NCBI RefSeq assembly: GCF_007655135.1
Contig: NC_045134.1
Coordinates: forward strand, 14,776,982 to 14,840,981
Direction of reading: 5' to 3'
Source of the DNA: Punica granatum
Lineage: Eukaryota; Streptophyta; Magnoliopsida; Myrtales; Lythraceae
Length of the DNA: 64,000 nucleotides
The translations under genes and the position numbers were made by a program. Positions 13,365 through 25,267 of this stretch are shown here, piece by piece; position 1 is the stretch's first letter, and each line of letters opens with the position of its first letter. The notes below the pieces were generated by a model that was given only the letters and a program-made list of their open reading frames with translations, had not been told where the DNA came from and made no database searches.

Positions 13365-14665
13365 TTTTTAGGTTTTCAAGCAATGTCTGGGAGAGAATGG
13401 AAAAGCAGAATTTCGTACTCTCGCGACTATAATTCGTTTTCATTTAATTTTTGTTAATTTTAATAAATTTATTTTACTTATAATATATTATATTCAACTT
13501 CTGATGAATAAAAATACGATAGCGATAAGTGCGTTTACATTGCGATTTCGTTGTATTATACAAATTCAATTTTTATTTTTATTATATAAAATTATAATTT
13601 TTTCTTTTAAATTTTTTTATATAAAAATGCAATAATATATACATTATTTAACGGTGAAATAAATAATAATATTATAAAATACTATAATCATATATACGTT
13701 TACTTAACTATAAAGTAAATACTATTAATACATACGTTCACATTTTCTCTAAATTTTACCTTATAAAATAATAAACTTTAGTTAATTTTGTCACATTTAC
13801 TTAGTTCATTGTTAAGTAATTATATATTTTAAATTATTTTTTCTGATTTTTAAAATTATTGATCACTTTTTTTTAGAAAAGAATTTTTAAAATTTAATTT
13901 GTTACTTCTTGAACTTTTTCTCCATTGAACTTTTTAAGAATTATTTGCGTAAACTGAATTATTTTCTTCCTTTATTGTCTTAATAATTTATGTTGTTAAG
14001 TTCCTTAAATTCTTATATTTAACAAAAAAATTCATTAGCAAGTATAAAAAAAAACTTTCATATAGACATTATTATCCATATGAAACTTGTAGGATTTCGA
14101 GCGATATCAGGGAGAATACGAGTGGATTTTCGTACTCTGCGACTATGATTCGTTTTTATTTATTTTAATAATTTTTTTTACTTATAATATATTCTTTTTG
14201 ACTTTCGCTGAATGAAAAGAAATAAGTGCATTCATTGTGCTTTTCGTTTTATTATACAAATTTATAAAATAATATAATATATATGCGTTTACTTAAATAT
14301 GATGTAAATAATATTAATATACTCTGTCAAAAAAATAATACTAATATATAAATTTACTTTTTCTCTAATTTTTTTACCATCTAGAATAATAAACTTTAGT
14401 TAATTTCTTCACATTTACCTAGTTTACAATTAAGTAATGTGTGGATTTAAAATTATTTTAACTGATTCTTAAAATTATTGTTCACATATTTTGAAAAAAG
14501 ATTTTCTAAAAAAATTAAATCGTTACGTCTTGATTTTTTCCTCCTATGAACTCTTCAAGAATTTTTCTTAGTAAACTGAATTATCTTCCTCCTTTATTGT
14601 CTTGATAATTTCTACTATCAAGTTCCTTATATTCTTAGATTTAACCAAAAAAAACTTTATTAGCA
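13365..14665. repeat. diverged tandem duplication, about 0.6-0.7-kb unit
   Basis: Two AT-rich copies (about 13365-14041 and 14090-14665) keep the same order of landmarks: TTTCGTACTCT near each start, ACTTATAATATATT, a short run ending TTATACAAATT, AATAATAAACTTTAGTTAATTT, CACATTTAC.TAGTT, TTATTGTCTT.ATAATTT and a final TTCATTAGCAA/TTTATTAGCAA. The second copy is shorter through deletions. No coding content or transposon ends were recognised. Confidence 0.7.
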
Positions 14666-16785
14666 ATTTAGGGCGATGAAATGCCAATATTGGCGGAAAG
14701 TCGAGCGGGCTGTCCTAAATGATATCAATGAAGAAAGAATGTGAGAGGATGCAACAAGCAAAAGCTAAAAAGATGGACATTAATCTTTAAGCTTGATGTG
14801 TAAAGTGAAGAATATTCTGCAAGCTCAAGCATGAGGTGGAACTACAGGGAAGCAGGAGGTGGCTTAAGCATATCTCCTCTTCTTGAAAGTTGTGTGTTGC
14901 CTATAGGCATAGTTCACCGACTTGAGCTTTCTCTCTCTATATATAGAGAGCATAGAAAAAGAAATCAATTTGTTTGGTAATTTTCTTTCATGTCTTCTAC
15001 AATATCTGGTAAGAGGTATGATTTCTCTTTCGCAGGGATGAAGAAGTTATCAATCCTAACTCAAAAGATAAAGGATGATGCATTCAATTTGGTGGTAGAA
15101 CAGGATGGACCGATCGTGTATAGAGAGAGGAAGGCACATCCTCCTTGAAGCATGGGCAGAATATAATTGCCTTGAGCAATCTCTTCCTCTAAATATAACT
15201 TTTGGATGAGGAAGTTATAATAGCATCCACCCTCTTTTATGTTCTCTAAGCAATTATTATTTCTTAATTTTTCACGTCAGGAAACTTCACAAAATAATTT
15301 CACAAAATAATTTTGTGAAGGTAGGATAAATTATCTGTAAAATTTTATTTCAAAACTACAATGAATTTATTAAATTAAAAAAATTATCATTAATCAGTTT
15401 ATAAATTTAAAATGTTGTTAATAATAATGAAAAATAAGATGATGGTGTCGGTGCTTAATATCGGGCATCATACTAGCCTGATGTATACTTTATTTTTCCC
15501 CTTCAATAAGCATTGTCATTGCGTACCATCTATTGACATTTGCTAGCCATCATCATGAGAAATGAAACTTGGGTCCTCACTTTTGTCGGTGTCTTTTCCT
15601 TTTTATTTTATTTCCCCAAATTATTCAATTTATTTTATTTTCCAAAATTCCGGATCCCTTTTTTTTTTTTTTCTACATATGTCCTCTGATCTTTTTCCAA
15701 ATTTCAAGTATTTTATTTCCTTCTATTTATCATTCTCGTACATCCTCCAGAATGATTCCAACGTCAATGTAGTTTAATTTATTATTTTTTTAATTTGACT
15801 TGAAAGGATCAGACTTATTTTGTAATTAGTCAAGCTTTAATATACTAAATCACCATGGTTCTTAATTTTAGATTCTCCTCAAAATATTTTTAAAAGAACT
15901 TTTTGTTTTGACTTTAGAGTTTACAGAGTCTTATTTTGATAAGTTCTCTTATTTTGAATATAACACTTTTAACTATTAAATAATATGTAATTAGAGGGAG
16001 GACGCGCACCTATCGCGGGTATAATGAGAAGGATCCTTGATTCCTGGCCGATAGTACCACATCATATAACAATTGGGGAAAATTGTACTTTCGGTCCCAT
16101 AACTTTGGCTATTTTTCTGTTTTCGTCCCTTTTTTCCCCCATTCTCATTTCATTCACTATCTTCCATTTTATTACTTTATTGAGCTAAACTGAGTCGACT
16201 TGTCTCAACTTTTCTTTTTCTTTTTTTCCTCGAAAAGCGTAAGCACTGGTTCGATCACCCCAATTCTCCGTTGACGATGGAACGTTAACTTGCTCCACTG
16301 ATGATTTTGCAGCGAATTATTCAAGTGAGGATGAAAGTTGCTTTTCAACCAAAGCTTTGCGAGAACATGCTCTCAGATCTCGCATAGCCCAAGCTCGAGG
16401 AGAGTCTGAACGATATCTTTTCTTCTGCTGTGTGTTTTTAACAGTTTTGGTTCAGTGATGTTTTCAATTCGGATCCTTCGATGGCTACTGAACTGTAAGT
16501 GCTACGAGAAGAATACATGGATAAGGGGGGAAGGTCATGCCTCTGTAAGAATATGTTTTGACGATTAACGAAAATTGCCTCCTATCCCAACTTTTTTGGG
16601 TACAATTTTTGAAGAATTCTTGCAATAATTTTCTTTTTGTGCTTGAGAATCTTGTTTTCCAGTTTGAGCAGAGACTGTTAGAGTCGCATTATTCTAATTT
16701 TAACGTTAAAATATCTTTTTTACATTAATTAATTATTAATTATTAATTATTGATATTCTTAATATTAATATTAAATAAAATATTT
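14666..16785. other. unassigned spacer
   Basis: Around 14670-15230 the composition is more even, with an 18-base perfect palindrome CTCTCTATATATAGAGAG at 14933-14950. A hairpin-forming CTTCACAAAA..TTTTGTGAAG lies at about 15285-15320. 15560-15780 is a pyrimidine-rich stretch. Near 16075-16130, GGGGAAAATTGTACTTTCGG resembles one end of a foldback MITE, but I see no opposite arm. No gene is supported. Confidence 0.5.
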
Positions 16786-16787
16786 TT

Positions 16788-17003
16788 TATTTTAAGACAC
16801 TATTTCTAGTTCCTATTTGGGCTGGGATGGCGAGTATGAGGTTTTTCCATTACTCAGTCCTTTTTGCCCTTTTCTATACTTCGGTTGTTTTATTTTATTA
16901 AGACACTATATCTATTTTCTAGTCCCAATTTGGGCTTGGAGGGCAAGTATGACGTCTTCCCATTACTCAATGCATTTTATTTCCTTTTTCTGGACTCCGG
17001 CTA
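16788..17003. repeat. two-copy tandem repeat, about 105-bp unit
   Basis: Copy 1 starts TTTTAAGACACTAT near 16788 and copy 2 TTATTAAGACACTAT near 16889. Both continue through CTAGT.CC.ATTTGGGCT, then GG..GGC.AGTATGA and CCATTACTCA. They abut the 3' side of the minus-strand LINE remnant and are likely its 3' UTR. Confidence 0.65.
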
Positions 17004-17004
17004 A

Positions 17005-17755
17005 GCAAAAAGTAACTTGAGCTTTTCGGTAGTTCAACGAGGCCGAGGCCTAAAGAAAAGTTAAATTACACAAAAACGGGGCAATCAACGCAAGCATTAG
17101 CCTTTCCGAACGGTTGAACGAAGTGCATCTCCCAGGCCATGTCAACAAATCTATTAACAGCAGAAACAATACCTGCCAGAGAGGAAGCGACATCTTCAGC
17201 TCCGGTGACTAAGGTACCAACCCGGAGTCGACTTCTACAGTCAAACGTCAGAATCCAAGAGCCTGAGCGAGCTCCAAACCTGATTTGACCCCCCAGTAAT
17301 TCAGCGACGACTGCGGAAGCAAAAGTTGAATGCTGTGAAAAGCAGCCCTGCCATAGTCCTGTTCCATCTCTATAAAAACCTCCAACACCTGCAATGCTAG
17401 GATTGCCACTCGAAGCTCCATCTGTTTTTAACTTAATCCGGTCGTTAGGAGGCCGAGTCCAGTGGATCCTTTGCCATTCACGAGCAGGTTTGCAAAGGAC
17501 CCTAGACTTAGATGTTGCCGCTGTACGAAGGCTGTCCGCGATCCCCTCATTGTCCTGGGCTCATTGACAGGTCGGGTGAAGCTCGTATCAAATAGCTCTT
17601 TATGGTGCCAGTTCCAAAATAACCAGCAGCCAACCCCAAAGAACAAGGGCCATGATGGACAGCTACGGTGACTAGAGAGATTACGGTAAAGCCACTCCTC
17701 GAGAGCAAGAGCGAAGAAAGAACCCATAAAAACTGATTTCTTCAAATGTTCCCAT
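17005..17755 (-). pseudogene. 5'-truncated LINE ORF2 remnant: C-terminal region and RNase H domain
   Basis: On the minus strand, translation from 17745 gives EEWLYRNL..., WPLFFGVGCWLFWNWHHKEL and FTRPV, which is the segment upstream of RNase H in plant LINE polyproteins. Further along (about 17440-17080, needing frame changes) comes TDGASSGNPSIAGVGG, the typical start of the RNase H fold, then ASAVVAELLGG and DCRSRLRV. The end near 17755 is abrupt, as in 5'-truncated insertions. Frameshifts and the missing reverse transcriptase mark it as dead. Confidence 0.7.
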
Positions 17756-17759
17756 ATAG

Positions 17760-20700
17760 GATGTCAAGGATTGCAACGACGTATGACTTACCTCAAGAAG
17801 GAAAAGGAGAGGAAGGGAAAGAGAGTAGCGGCCAAGCACAGCAGCGGCCCTGCCATCAGCCAGGATCGGAGCCCCGACATCCACCTTTTTCCGTCATCTC
17901 TTCACCTCCGCTATCCTCTCCTCCCTATGGATGTCGCCCTGAGTTCCAACGTTACATCCAATTGCATCAACGTTGAGCTCAGCGGCAGCTCATAACAGCT
18001 CCTCCTCCTTCAAGTTCTCAGCTCTACTGCAATTAGCATGTTCATCTGAGCTCTAATGGCCGGCTTTGACAACGATGACTCCCCCGACAACCAGCATCAC
18101 CTCCGAACTGCCGCTGCTACTTTCACTTCTGTCTTCGGTGAGTCCAAGAGCTCCAACCGTCGTCACTGCCTTTGTGGCTCAAGCTCCTCAGTCGTAGCTC
18201 ATCCTTCCAATAACATCAGCCTGAGTTCTTCCTCCGGCTCTTTTGAGCAGCGGCTCCATTCAACGCCCCCTTTACAGAGATTCAAAGCTTCCACCGTCCA
18301 GCTCCAACCTCTCTGAGCATGCCTTAGGCCAGCCAAGAGCCGAGCTTTCCGGGTTCATCTAGCCCATCAAGAACTTATTCTGAGCAGCAGCAGCTCAATC
18401 TCGAGCTTAACTTCTCCCACCACAGCTCAGTCACGAGCCAAAGAGAGGCGTAGAGGAGGAGAAATGAGGAAACACGAGAAGATAGGGGACCAACGATGAC
18501 CATCACAAGCTGGTGGCCGCACTCGAAGAAGACGTGGAGACCAACCTAGGCCTAGGCTAGTCTCGGCCTAAAGACCGCTTCGGTCCGCAGTAGATAAGGA
18601 TTCTCCCATGCTAAACCCTCCTAAGAACCTCCTAAGAACCTAGTAGTATCATGAGATAAGTCTTTTGATGATTGATGGGTGGATTTGATGAGCTTGATTA
18701 CAATTAATTCTAAGTGGGCCTTAAAATTAATTCTTGTGCTTAATGAACCCGACATGAACTAAGGGCTCTAGGCCCATTTCATTCGGCCCATAATTTAAAA
18801 TTAAACTCATATGTGTGATTGTGAGTGCTACCGTGACAATTGTGTGATTGTTTGAATTGGTTGCAAATCTAACCCACACGAATTGAACTGATCACATCCA
18901 CTTGACTTAAATCACCTAATTAATTCTAATTGGACCCGAACCCCTAAGTCAAGGTGAGCAAGAGAGGTTCGTGTGTTCTAACCTTGGGATTGTAGGCTGA
19001 CGACCCTTGAATCGATGCCTTATTTCAGTCACAGGGAGCGATCCTGGGGTTTGCACATGCGTGACTTGGAGAGCGCATAAATTATGATAACTTGATTCAT
19101 GGTAAGCCCGAGAGGAAAAGGCCTACTTGTATTAGCCTTAGAATCCCCAATTATTGTGGACAATTTTTATGTAATTTTGAGAGGTCTAGGATGGAAAAAA
19201 AATGAAAAGAAAATGAGTAAATTTGTTGTAGTGGGCCGGGTAATTGAGAGATACTTGCGGGCCCATTCATTGTAATTTTGATGAAATCCATGTAGACTTT
19301 AGGTCTAATGCGAGTGAGGCAAGAGAGCCTGGGAGTCGATTTATTTGAATGAATTTAATTATTTGAGAAAGTCCAAGACATGAAGCCGGTTCGAAGTAGG
19401 TTAATTCACTTGGCGTGGGAGAATAATTGATATATAAGAAGCTTGTAGCCTAGGCCTTATATTTCATCTAATTGGGCGTAGGCTCATTTCATGAAAAATG
19501 TCAAGGTGCATTCTTAAGCCTACTAATACATTTGCATGACGAATAAATAGGCTCAAGATTAACAAAACCCACATGATCACGTGGGGGATCCATTGCATAC
19601 TTGGGCTAGCTTTTTAAACTCATCCACTTCAATTGATTCTCTCAAATTATGCAGGAATTGTGCGAGACCATTAATCACTGGATAAATAAATTAAAATATG
19701 GCAAATCATAGACAAATAGAGTACCGAAATGGCACACGACTTAGAGATCGTGCGTGATAGAATCCCAAATCCAAATCTTTGGTTCAAGACCCAAAAATAA
19801 AGACTTAGGAAATGTAGAGTTGGAAACATTTCTAGCCTTGGCTAACTCACTGGCTCGGAGTTCTAACAACCCCAAATAGATAGTGACAACTCCCATCATT
19901 TCTATTATGTGGTCGAAGCATGAACAAAGTTCCATTCTATGTGCGGATCCAACATTCGCACACAACTGATGTGTTGTAACGCGGGCACTAGTGGCAGTCG
20001 GGAGAGTTTGTACAACTTCTTCAAAGGGAGGATGATTTGGTAACTCTCCGTCGAGGCCGTGTTTTCATGCGTCGTGTGGTCAACTGCCGCAGCTATTCTC
20101 TTTTGAATAAGGGCCTTGACTACTGCGCGTAGCTCTGCAAGAATGGATTCAAGGTAATCGACCAAAGGCTTTTTCTTTGGCCTCTAAGATGTCTCCCCAA
20201 CATCCTAGGTTTCCGGAGAAAATTCGAACACATCCTTACATATATTTTCTTACTGTAATATAATTCATATAATCATCATTTAATTTAAAAGGATTCATAT
20301 GATATATGTTTAGGGACATAAATAATTTATTAATACTATGTAAAAGTGAAAATAGCGAGGAATATTAAATCAGTTAAGTATTTTCATATTATATTAAATT
20401 TATATAGTATAAAACAAATTTCGCATATCATATACATCTATGCTTATAAAATCCACATTAACAAATATTATTGAATTCAATTTCTTATATTATAAATAAA
20501 TGGAATTTTCTATGATAATTTTTGTTTATAGAGTCCATGCAACATAAGAGCCTAAAAAGCTCACCAAACTATAGTAAATTGTCACATAAGTGATATTGCA
20601 ATTCACGACCTAAATATCTATTTCTCCTAAATTCCACGATTCACTTTTCGGCTTCCGTGTAGTGGCTCGATAACCAGGGCGTGATCCCAAGAGTGCGCCG

Positions 20701-21757
20701 GGCAAAAGCACCAGCCATCCTCACCAAATTAGTGCATGGCTCCATGGTCCCAGGGGTCCGTATGATTAGACTACAGCTGGGCCTTCGATAATGTTGTTGG
20801 TTAGGAGATGGTAGAAATATTGCAGATAATGTCACAACTATGAGGGTTAACCTGTTTATATTCTCCCAAACGTGACCTCAATCAATCACCCGATATTTGT
20901 ATAAAGGCGACCCAGAAGCTGGTTTTCGTGGTGTCGAGATGGCTTGGAAGCCGGTCCAGGTGATAATGGTCATGGCCCCGAAGGATCTGTGAGAGTGGGG
21001 CTCGGCTTTAGATAGCCCAAAAAGGTGGACTTTGGCCCGGAAGCCTTAACTCGGTGGAAATCAATCTTAGCCCGGAAGCCTTGAACTTAATAAACTATTA
21101 GCAATAATAAGGAACTTGCTTAATGGTGTAGCAATCTTGCCTATCACGGAATATGTCCAGGTTCATGCATGTCTCTGCCAAGGAAAGAATCTGCAGATAC
21201 CATCTTGAGCTGCCAGCCTTCTCATGCACCGCTGTGCATATTTGTTCCTCGCCCCAGCTTTGGAAACAATCTGCGATTTCTTTCCATGAGCTGCCAGCCC
21301 CCTTCTATGTTGCCCTTTCGGGTTTTGCCGCAAGTTTTAGGTTGAGTTCCCTCATGGATTTCGGTAGCGGGTTGTCTTCTTGCCTGAGTCCTTGTTGCTC
21401 GATCGAATCAGTCATGGGCTGCCTCTATTAAGCCCAATTACGTCCATGAAGTCTATCTTGCTCGCCACGTGCTCCGCAATAATCGCTATGTGCAAAAATC
21501 GAATGTAAACAATATCTTTATCGAGAAATGAGTGATATTGCGATGTTGAATATAGTTGCTCTAATATGAGGCTTCGATGAAAGCAGTGGGATCGCAGTAC
21601 AAATATATCTAATTTGAAAGTGGGGGCTATTCTCCGCGATTATTGAAATAATTTCATTGGGATCTTACTAGTACTTTCTACTATAAAAGTATCAGTAACA
21701 TTCATTAGTTTAATAAAGTAATCTGCAAGATCTACAGTAAAATAAAAGACTTTTATG
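17760..21757. other. unassigned region, probably decayed retroelement sequence
   Basis: 17760-18600 is GC-richer, with several short open frames (e.g. 86 codons from 18056) of serine-rich, non-family-like composition. 18600-20200 reads like non-coding LTR-element sequence, with many short stops in all frames. 21150-21310 has a near-repeat of the phrase GAGCTGCCAGCC. I recognised no domain, LTR pair or splice structure that would support a gene. Confidence 0.35.
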
Positions 21758-21766
21758 TTTTTATTA

Positions 21767-22572
21767 GTGTAAATTGCACTGGTGATCCAAAATGTTTTAT
21801 AAATGTTTAATTATGGTTCAAAAAGTTTTTTTCGCTTCATGATGGTATAAAATGTTTCAAAATTATTTCATGATGGTACAAATCATCAATTCGAACTTGA
21901 CGCCGTCAAGCCGACGCTGACGTGGCTACTACAGGTCACCTCCTTGTTGAAGTGGCCGAAAAATTTTAAATAATTCTAAAAATTAAAAATTTTAAAAACT
22001 TTTAAAAATAATTCTAAAAATAATTTTAAATTTTAAAAACTTTTAAAAATAATTTTAAACTTTTAATTTAAATTTAAAATTTAAAATTTAAAATAATTTT
22101 TATTATTTTAAATTAAAAATAATTTTAATATTAAATTAAATTTTTTTTATAAAATTCTTTAAAATTATTTTTAAAAATAAAAAAAATTATTTAAATATTT
22201 TAAAAAAATTAAAAATTTCAAAAAAATTTCAAAATAATTTAAAATTTTTCAAAATTTTAAAATGTATTTTTATTTTTATTTTATAAATTTTTACTTTTTT
22301 TTTGTATTTATTATTATTTTTTGTATTTTTTTGGACTTTTTAAATTTTTATTTTCTCTCAAATGACGTGGCGCACTATGATTGGTTTCACGTAACAAAAG
22401 TGACACATAGGACGCGTCACGTCAGCAAAATGTTAACGGCGTTAGGGCCAATTGACGGTTTTTACTATCATGAAACAATTTTGAAACATTTTGTACCATC
22501 ATGTAGCAAAAAAGTTTTTTGAACTATAATGAAATATTTGTAAAATATTTTGGACCACCAGTGCAATTTATC
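21767..22572. mobile_element. foldback MITE FB2, same family as FB1
   Basis: An 806-bp element with ends GTGTAAATTGCACTGGTG and the complement of GATAAATTGCACTGGTGG. It is flanked by TTTTTATTA (21758-21766) and TTTTTATTT (22573-22581), an 8/9 match to a 9-bp target duplication. The arms carry GCTGACGTGGC (left) and CACGTCAGC (right) plus segments shared with FB1, such as ACATAGGACG and AATGTTAACGGCGTTAGGG. The core is an AT-rich inverted repeat. Confidence 0.82.
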
Positions 22573-22581
22573 TTTTTATTT

Positions 22582-23430
22582 AATAAAGAGTGAAGTGATT
22601 TCACAAGTATCTGGATTCATATTGGTGGGGAGTTAATTCATTTGGAAAGTATATCACATACCAAAGAAAAGAACTTCTAGAATGCCGGATGCATGACCAA
22701 CTTATTCTAAAAATCTTGTCAACAAAATCATTAATATTAAAAAAATTAAATTGGCCACAATTCCCTTGGTCCATCCATATGCGCAGCCCGGTTCCTCGGT
22801 TCCTCTAGTTTTATATTGAGAGACCTGTCGATAAATCCGGACACAGCTTCGTCAAGAGAAGCGCTACAGCTTTCTTGCAGTTATCGTCGCAACATAAAGA
22901 AAAGGAATAAAAAGTCCGTCGGTCAAAGTAAGAGAGTAGATTTGGACAATGGAAACGTTTTAAATAAACAAAATAAAATAAGATATGGCGGGCCGAGTTC
23001 ACTCGTTTAATTTTCCCCAATTATTTTAATTCTACCATGTGCCCCCAAAAATAATACCATCCATCGTAATTTCTCACCTAACCACTCCATTTCCTTTTCC
23101 CTCAAGTAAAATATATAAAATCTTATGAATGATATTATAATAAACTAATGCATATTTTCGCTTGTCAATTAAAATGTTACAAGTTCGATATTCATGATAT
23201 GAGTATATTTTACCATTAGGAGTCATAGTATATTTTATTAGATCCATAAATTTTTCAAGCGAATATATAAAAAATATATTAAAATCTTTGTTGTCAGATT
23301 ACGATAAAATCAAGTCACATGAGGCCCCCACAGTATTGCTTAATTTTCATTGTCGTCATGTATTTACTTAATAATTTATATAATATAATATATAAATATA
23401 TAATTTTTTCCATTTCTTTTGTCATGCAGC
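22582..23430. other. upstream region of the SEC14-like gene
   Basis: AT-rich spacer with no supported exon. ACAAGTTCGATATTC at about 23177 could be a decayed SINE B box. The promoter of the next gene should lie in the right part, but no single TATA box stands out. Confidence 0.4.
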
Positions 23431-25267
23431 AATAGATCCGGATCCGCGTAATATTCCGTCAAAGAAGGAGAAGTTTATCATATTTCTCTCATTCAAAATT
23501 TGAAAAGCGAGAAAACCCATCTCCGACCTTCATTTGTACAGACCACGTTTGACCCTGTCTTTTGTTGAGATCAATGTTCTGGGGCTGTCAGTGAGGACCC
23601 TCCACCGGAATCGCACTTCTCTGGGCTTTTGTGGGGGGCTATCAGATTCTTGGAATTGGTCAGTTGGTTGCTTGCTGGTTTTCTTGCAGCTTCTCGGATT
23701 CCTTCTCTTTCGGGGTTTACTTGATTTAGGTTGTTTGTTTGTTTGTTTGTTTTTTTCTCTGATGTGCTCCTCAAAATGATTCAGATTCAGATTCAGATTT
23801 TCAGTCCCCTTTTTTTCTCGGGACACAGATATTGATTTCACCAGAAATTTAGGGAGAAAAAAAAAGGTCCGCCGCTTTGTTTTGTGGATTATTGAATTTC
23901 TTGGGTTTATGCTAAAACGAGGTGATTTAATATAGATTAGTCAACAAGTGCCCAAAAAGAAAGTCAAGATTTTCTATGATGGAAACATGAGTTATTGGAC
24001 ATGCTATTGCTGCCTTATTCTAATTGAATTCTGAACTCTGGTAGGTTGTTATGGGAGAAGAACTGATATAGCTGGACACTGATTTATATGTACTGGACAA
24101 TGCGTGAATGGAATATAGCGGCTCATGTGTCAGTTTAACTTCCTTATCTTCTATAGTTTTCTGGTTGCCTGAATCCTTCATAAAGTTTGTGGAATTTGGT
24201 TAATGAAGGGTTGGAACTAATAAACCTCTCTTCATTTCCTATCACTTGACTCTAAATGGCAGCTTTCATGTTCCCTTTTCCCGGTCTCTTATAAAGTAAT
24301 CATGGTGGTTATGTAGATACGATTAAAATCTCTACCACTAAGGCATTTATGAAAGGTGAATGGGGAACGCGCGACATTGTTTGCCACCCCGATCTTAAGA
24401 CCCGTTTAGTAAAGAGGAATCTAAAGAAGAATGGAGTAACATACAAATCATTTTAATGTTGTCAAAACTTGGGTTCCCTTTCCATTGTACTGCACTGCAT
24501 GAAATCCAGATGGGTACGAAAATGAGAAATTTACCACAAATTTGGGACAGGGAGAAATAAGCATGAACTCAGGCCTATTCAGCATTTTGAAGTATGAGAG
24601 ATGAGCTTGTGTTTTAATTTGTAAAGGCTTCATACATCATATGAGAAGGCTAAACCGGAACCAAGAAATGTACACAATGTGGAATAAAATGGTCTTACAA
24701 AGTGGATCTGTTTTCTTTATATGCATTTATGTCCATTCTTTGGTATCAGATATGATCAACGTGGTAGTGAAAGAAATGTGGTGATAGGGATTGACACTGG
24801 TATCCAATACTATGCGTTACAAAATTTTAGTGGTAGAGAATACTTTTTAGAAAGATGTGTGAAGGGTCTCAAGGAATTCTTTGCTCTGTAGAGGAAATAG
24901 AGATTAATTGATCCAAAAGGAGATAACTCTATTTGTTGCTCAGTCCTGTGTGAATTTTTTATGAATATATCTGTACTCAATCTCATATTTCTCTTGTAAG
25001 TATCCAATTTTCATAAGCCTCCACATGCGGTTATGAAGTTATGTCTAATACCATGTATTTCTTGTAAGTGTCTGGTTAGGAGAAGGCCCTTCCGTGCAGG
25101 AATGTCTTAATATCAGTCTTTAGGCCATCTCTTTCAATATAGGCCATGAATCCTTTTTATTTAGTTTCTTGCACCTAGTATCTTTGTAATTACTAAAATT
25201 AGTAAGATAGTAATAAAGTAATTGAGGTCCTTACTACGTATCAGCAGGTTACACTTCTTTAGAAGCT
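23431..25267 (+). other. probable 5' UTR exon and leader intron of the SEC14-like gene
   Basis: 23500-23800 is GC-richer and pyrimidine-rich, like a leader exon. A roughly 1.4-kb T-rich stretch follows and ends at ATCAG before GTTACACTTC (about 25247), just upstream of the first coding ATG. The donor site is not fixed. Short open frames here look like chance. Confidence 0.4.

Noticed and set aside
16075..16130. one end of an eighth foldback MITE
   Set aside because: The GGGGAAAATTGTACTTTCGG phrase fits such an end, but no opposite arm or target duplication was found.
18056..18316. 86-codon serine-rich frame
   Set aside because: Lies in GC-richer unassigned repeat-like DNA; no known family and no supporting exon neighbours.
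19905..20165. 86-codon minus-strand frame considered as a retrotransposon gag piece
   Set aside because: The helical start is suggestive, but there is no zinc knuckle, protease or neighbouring pol to support it.
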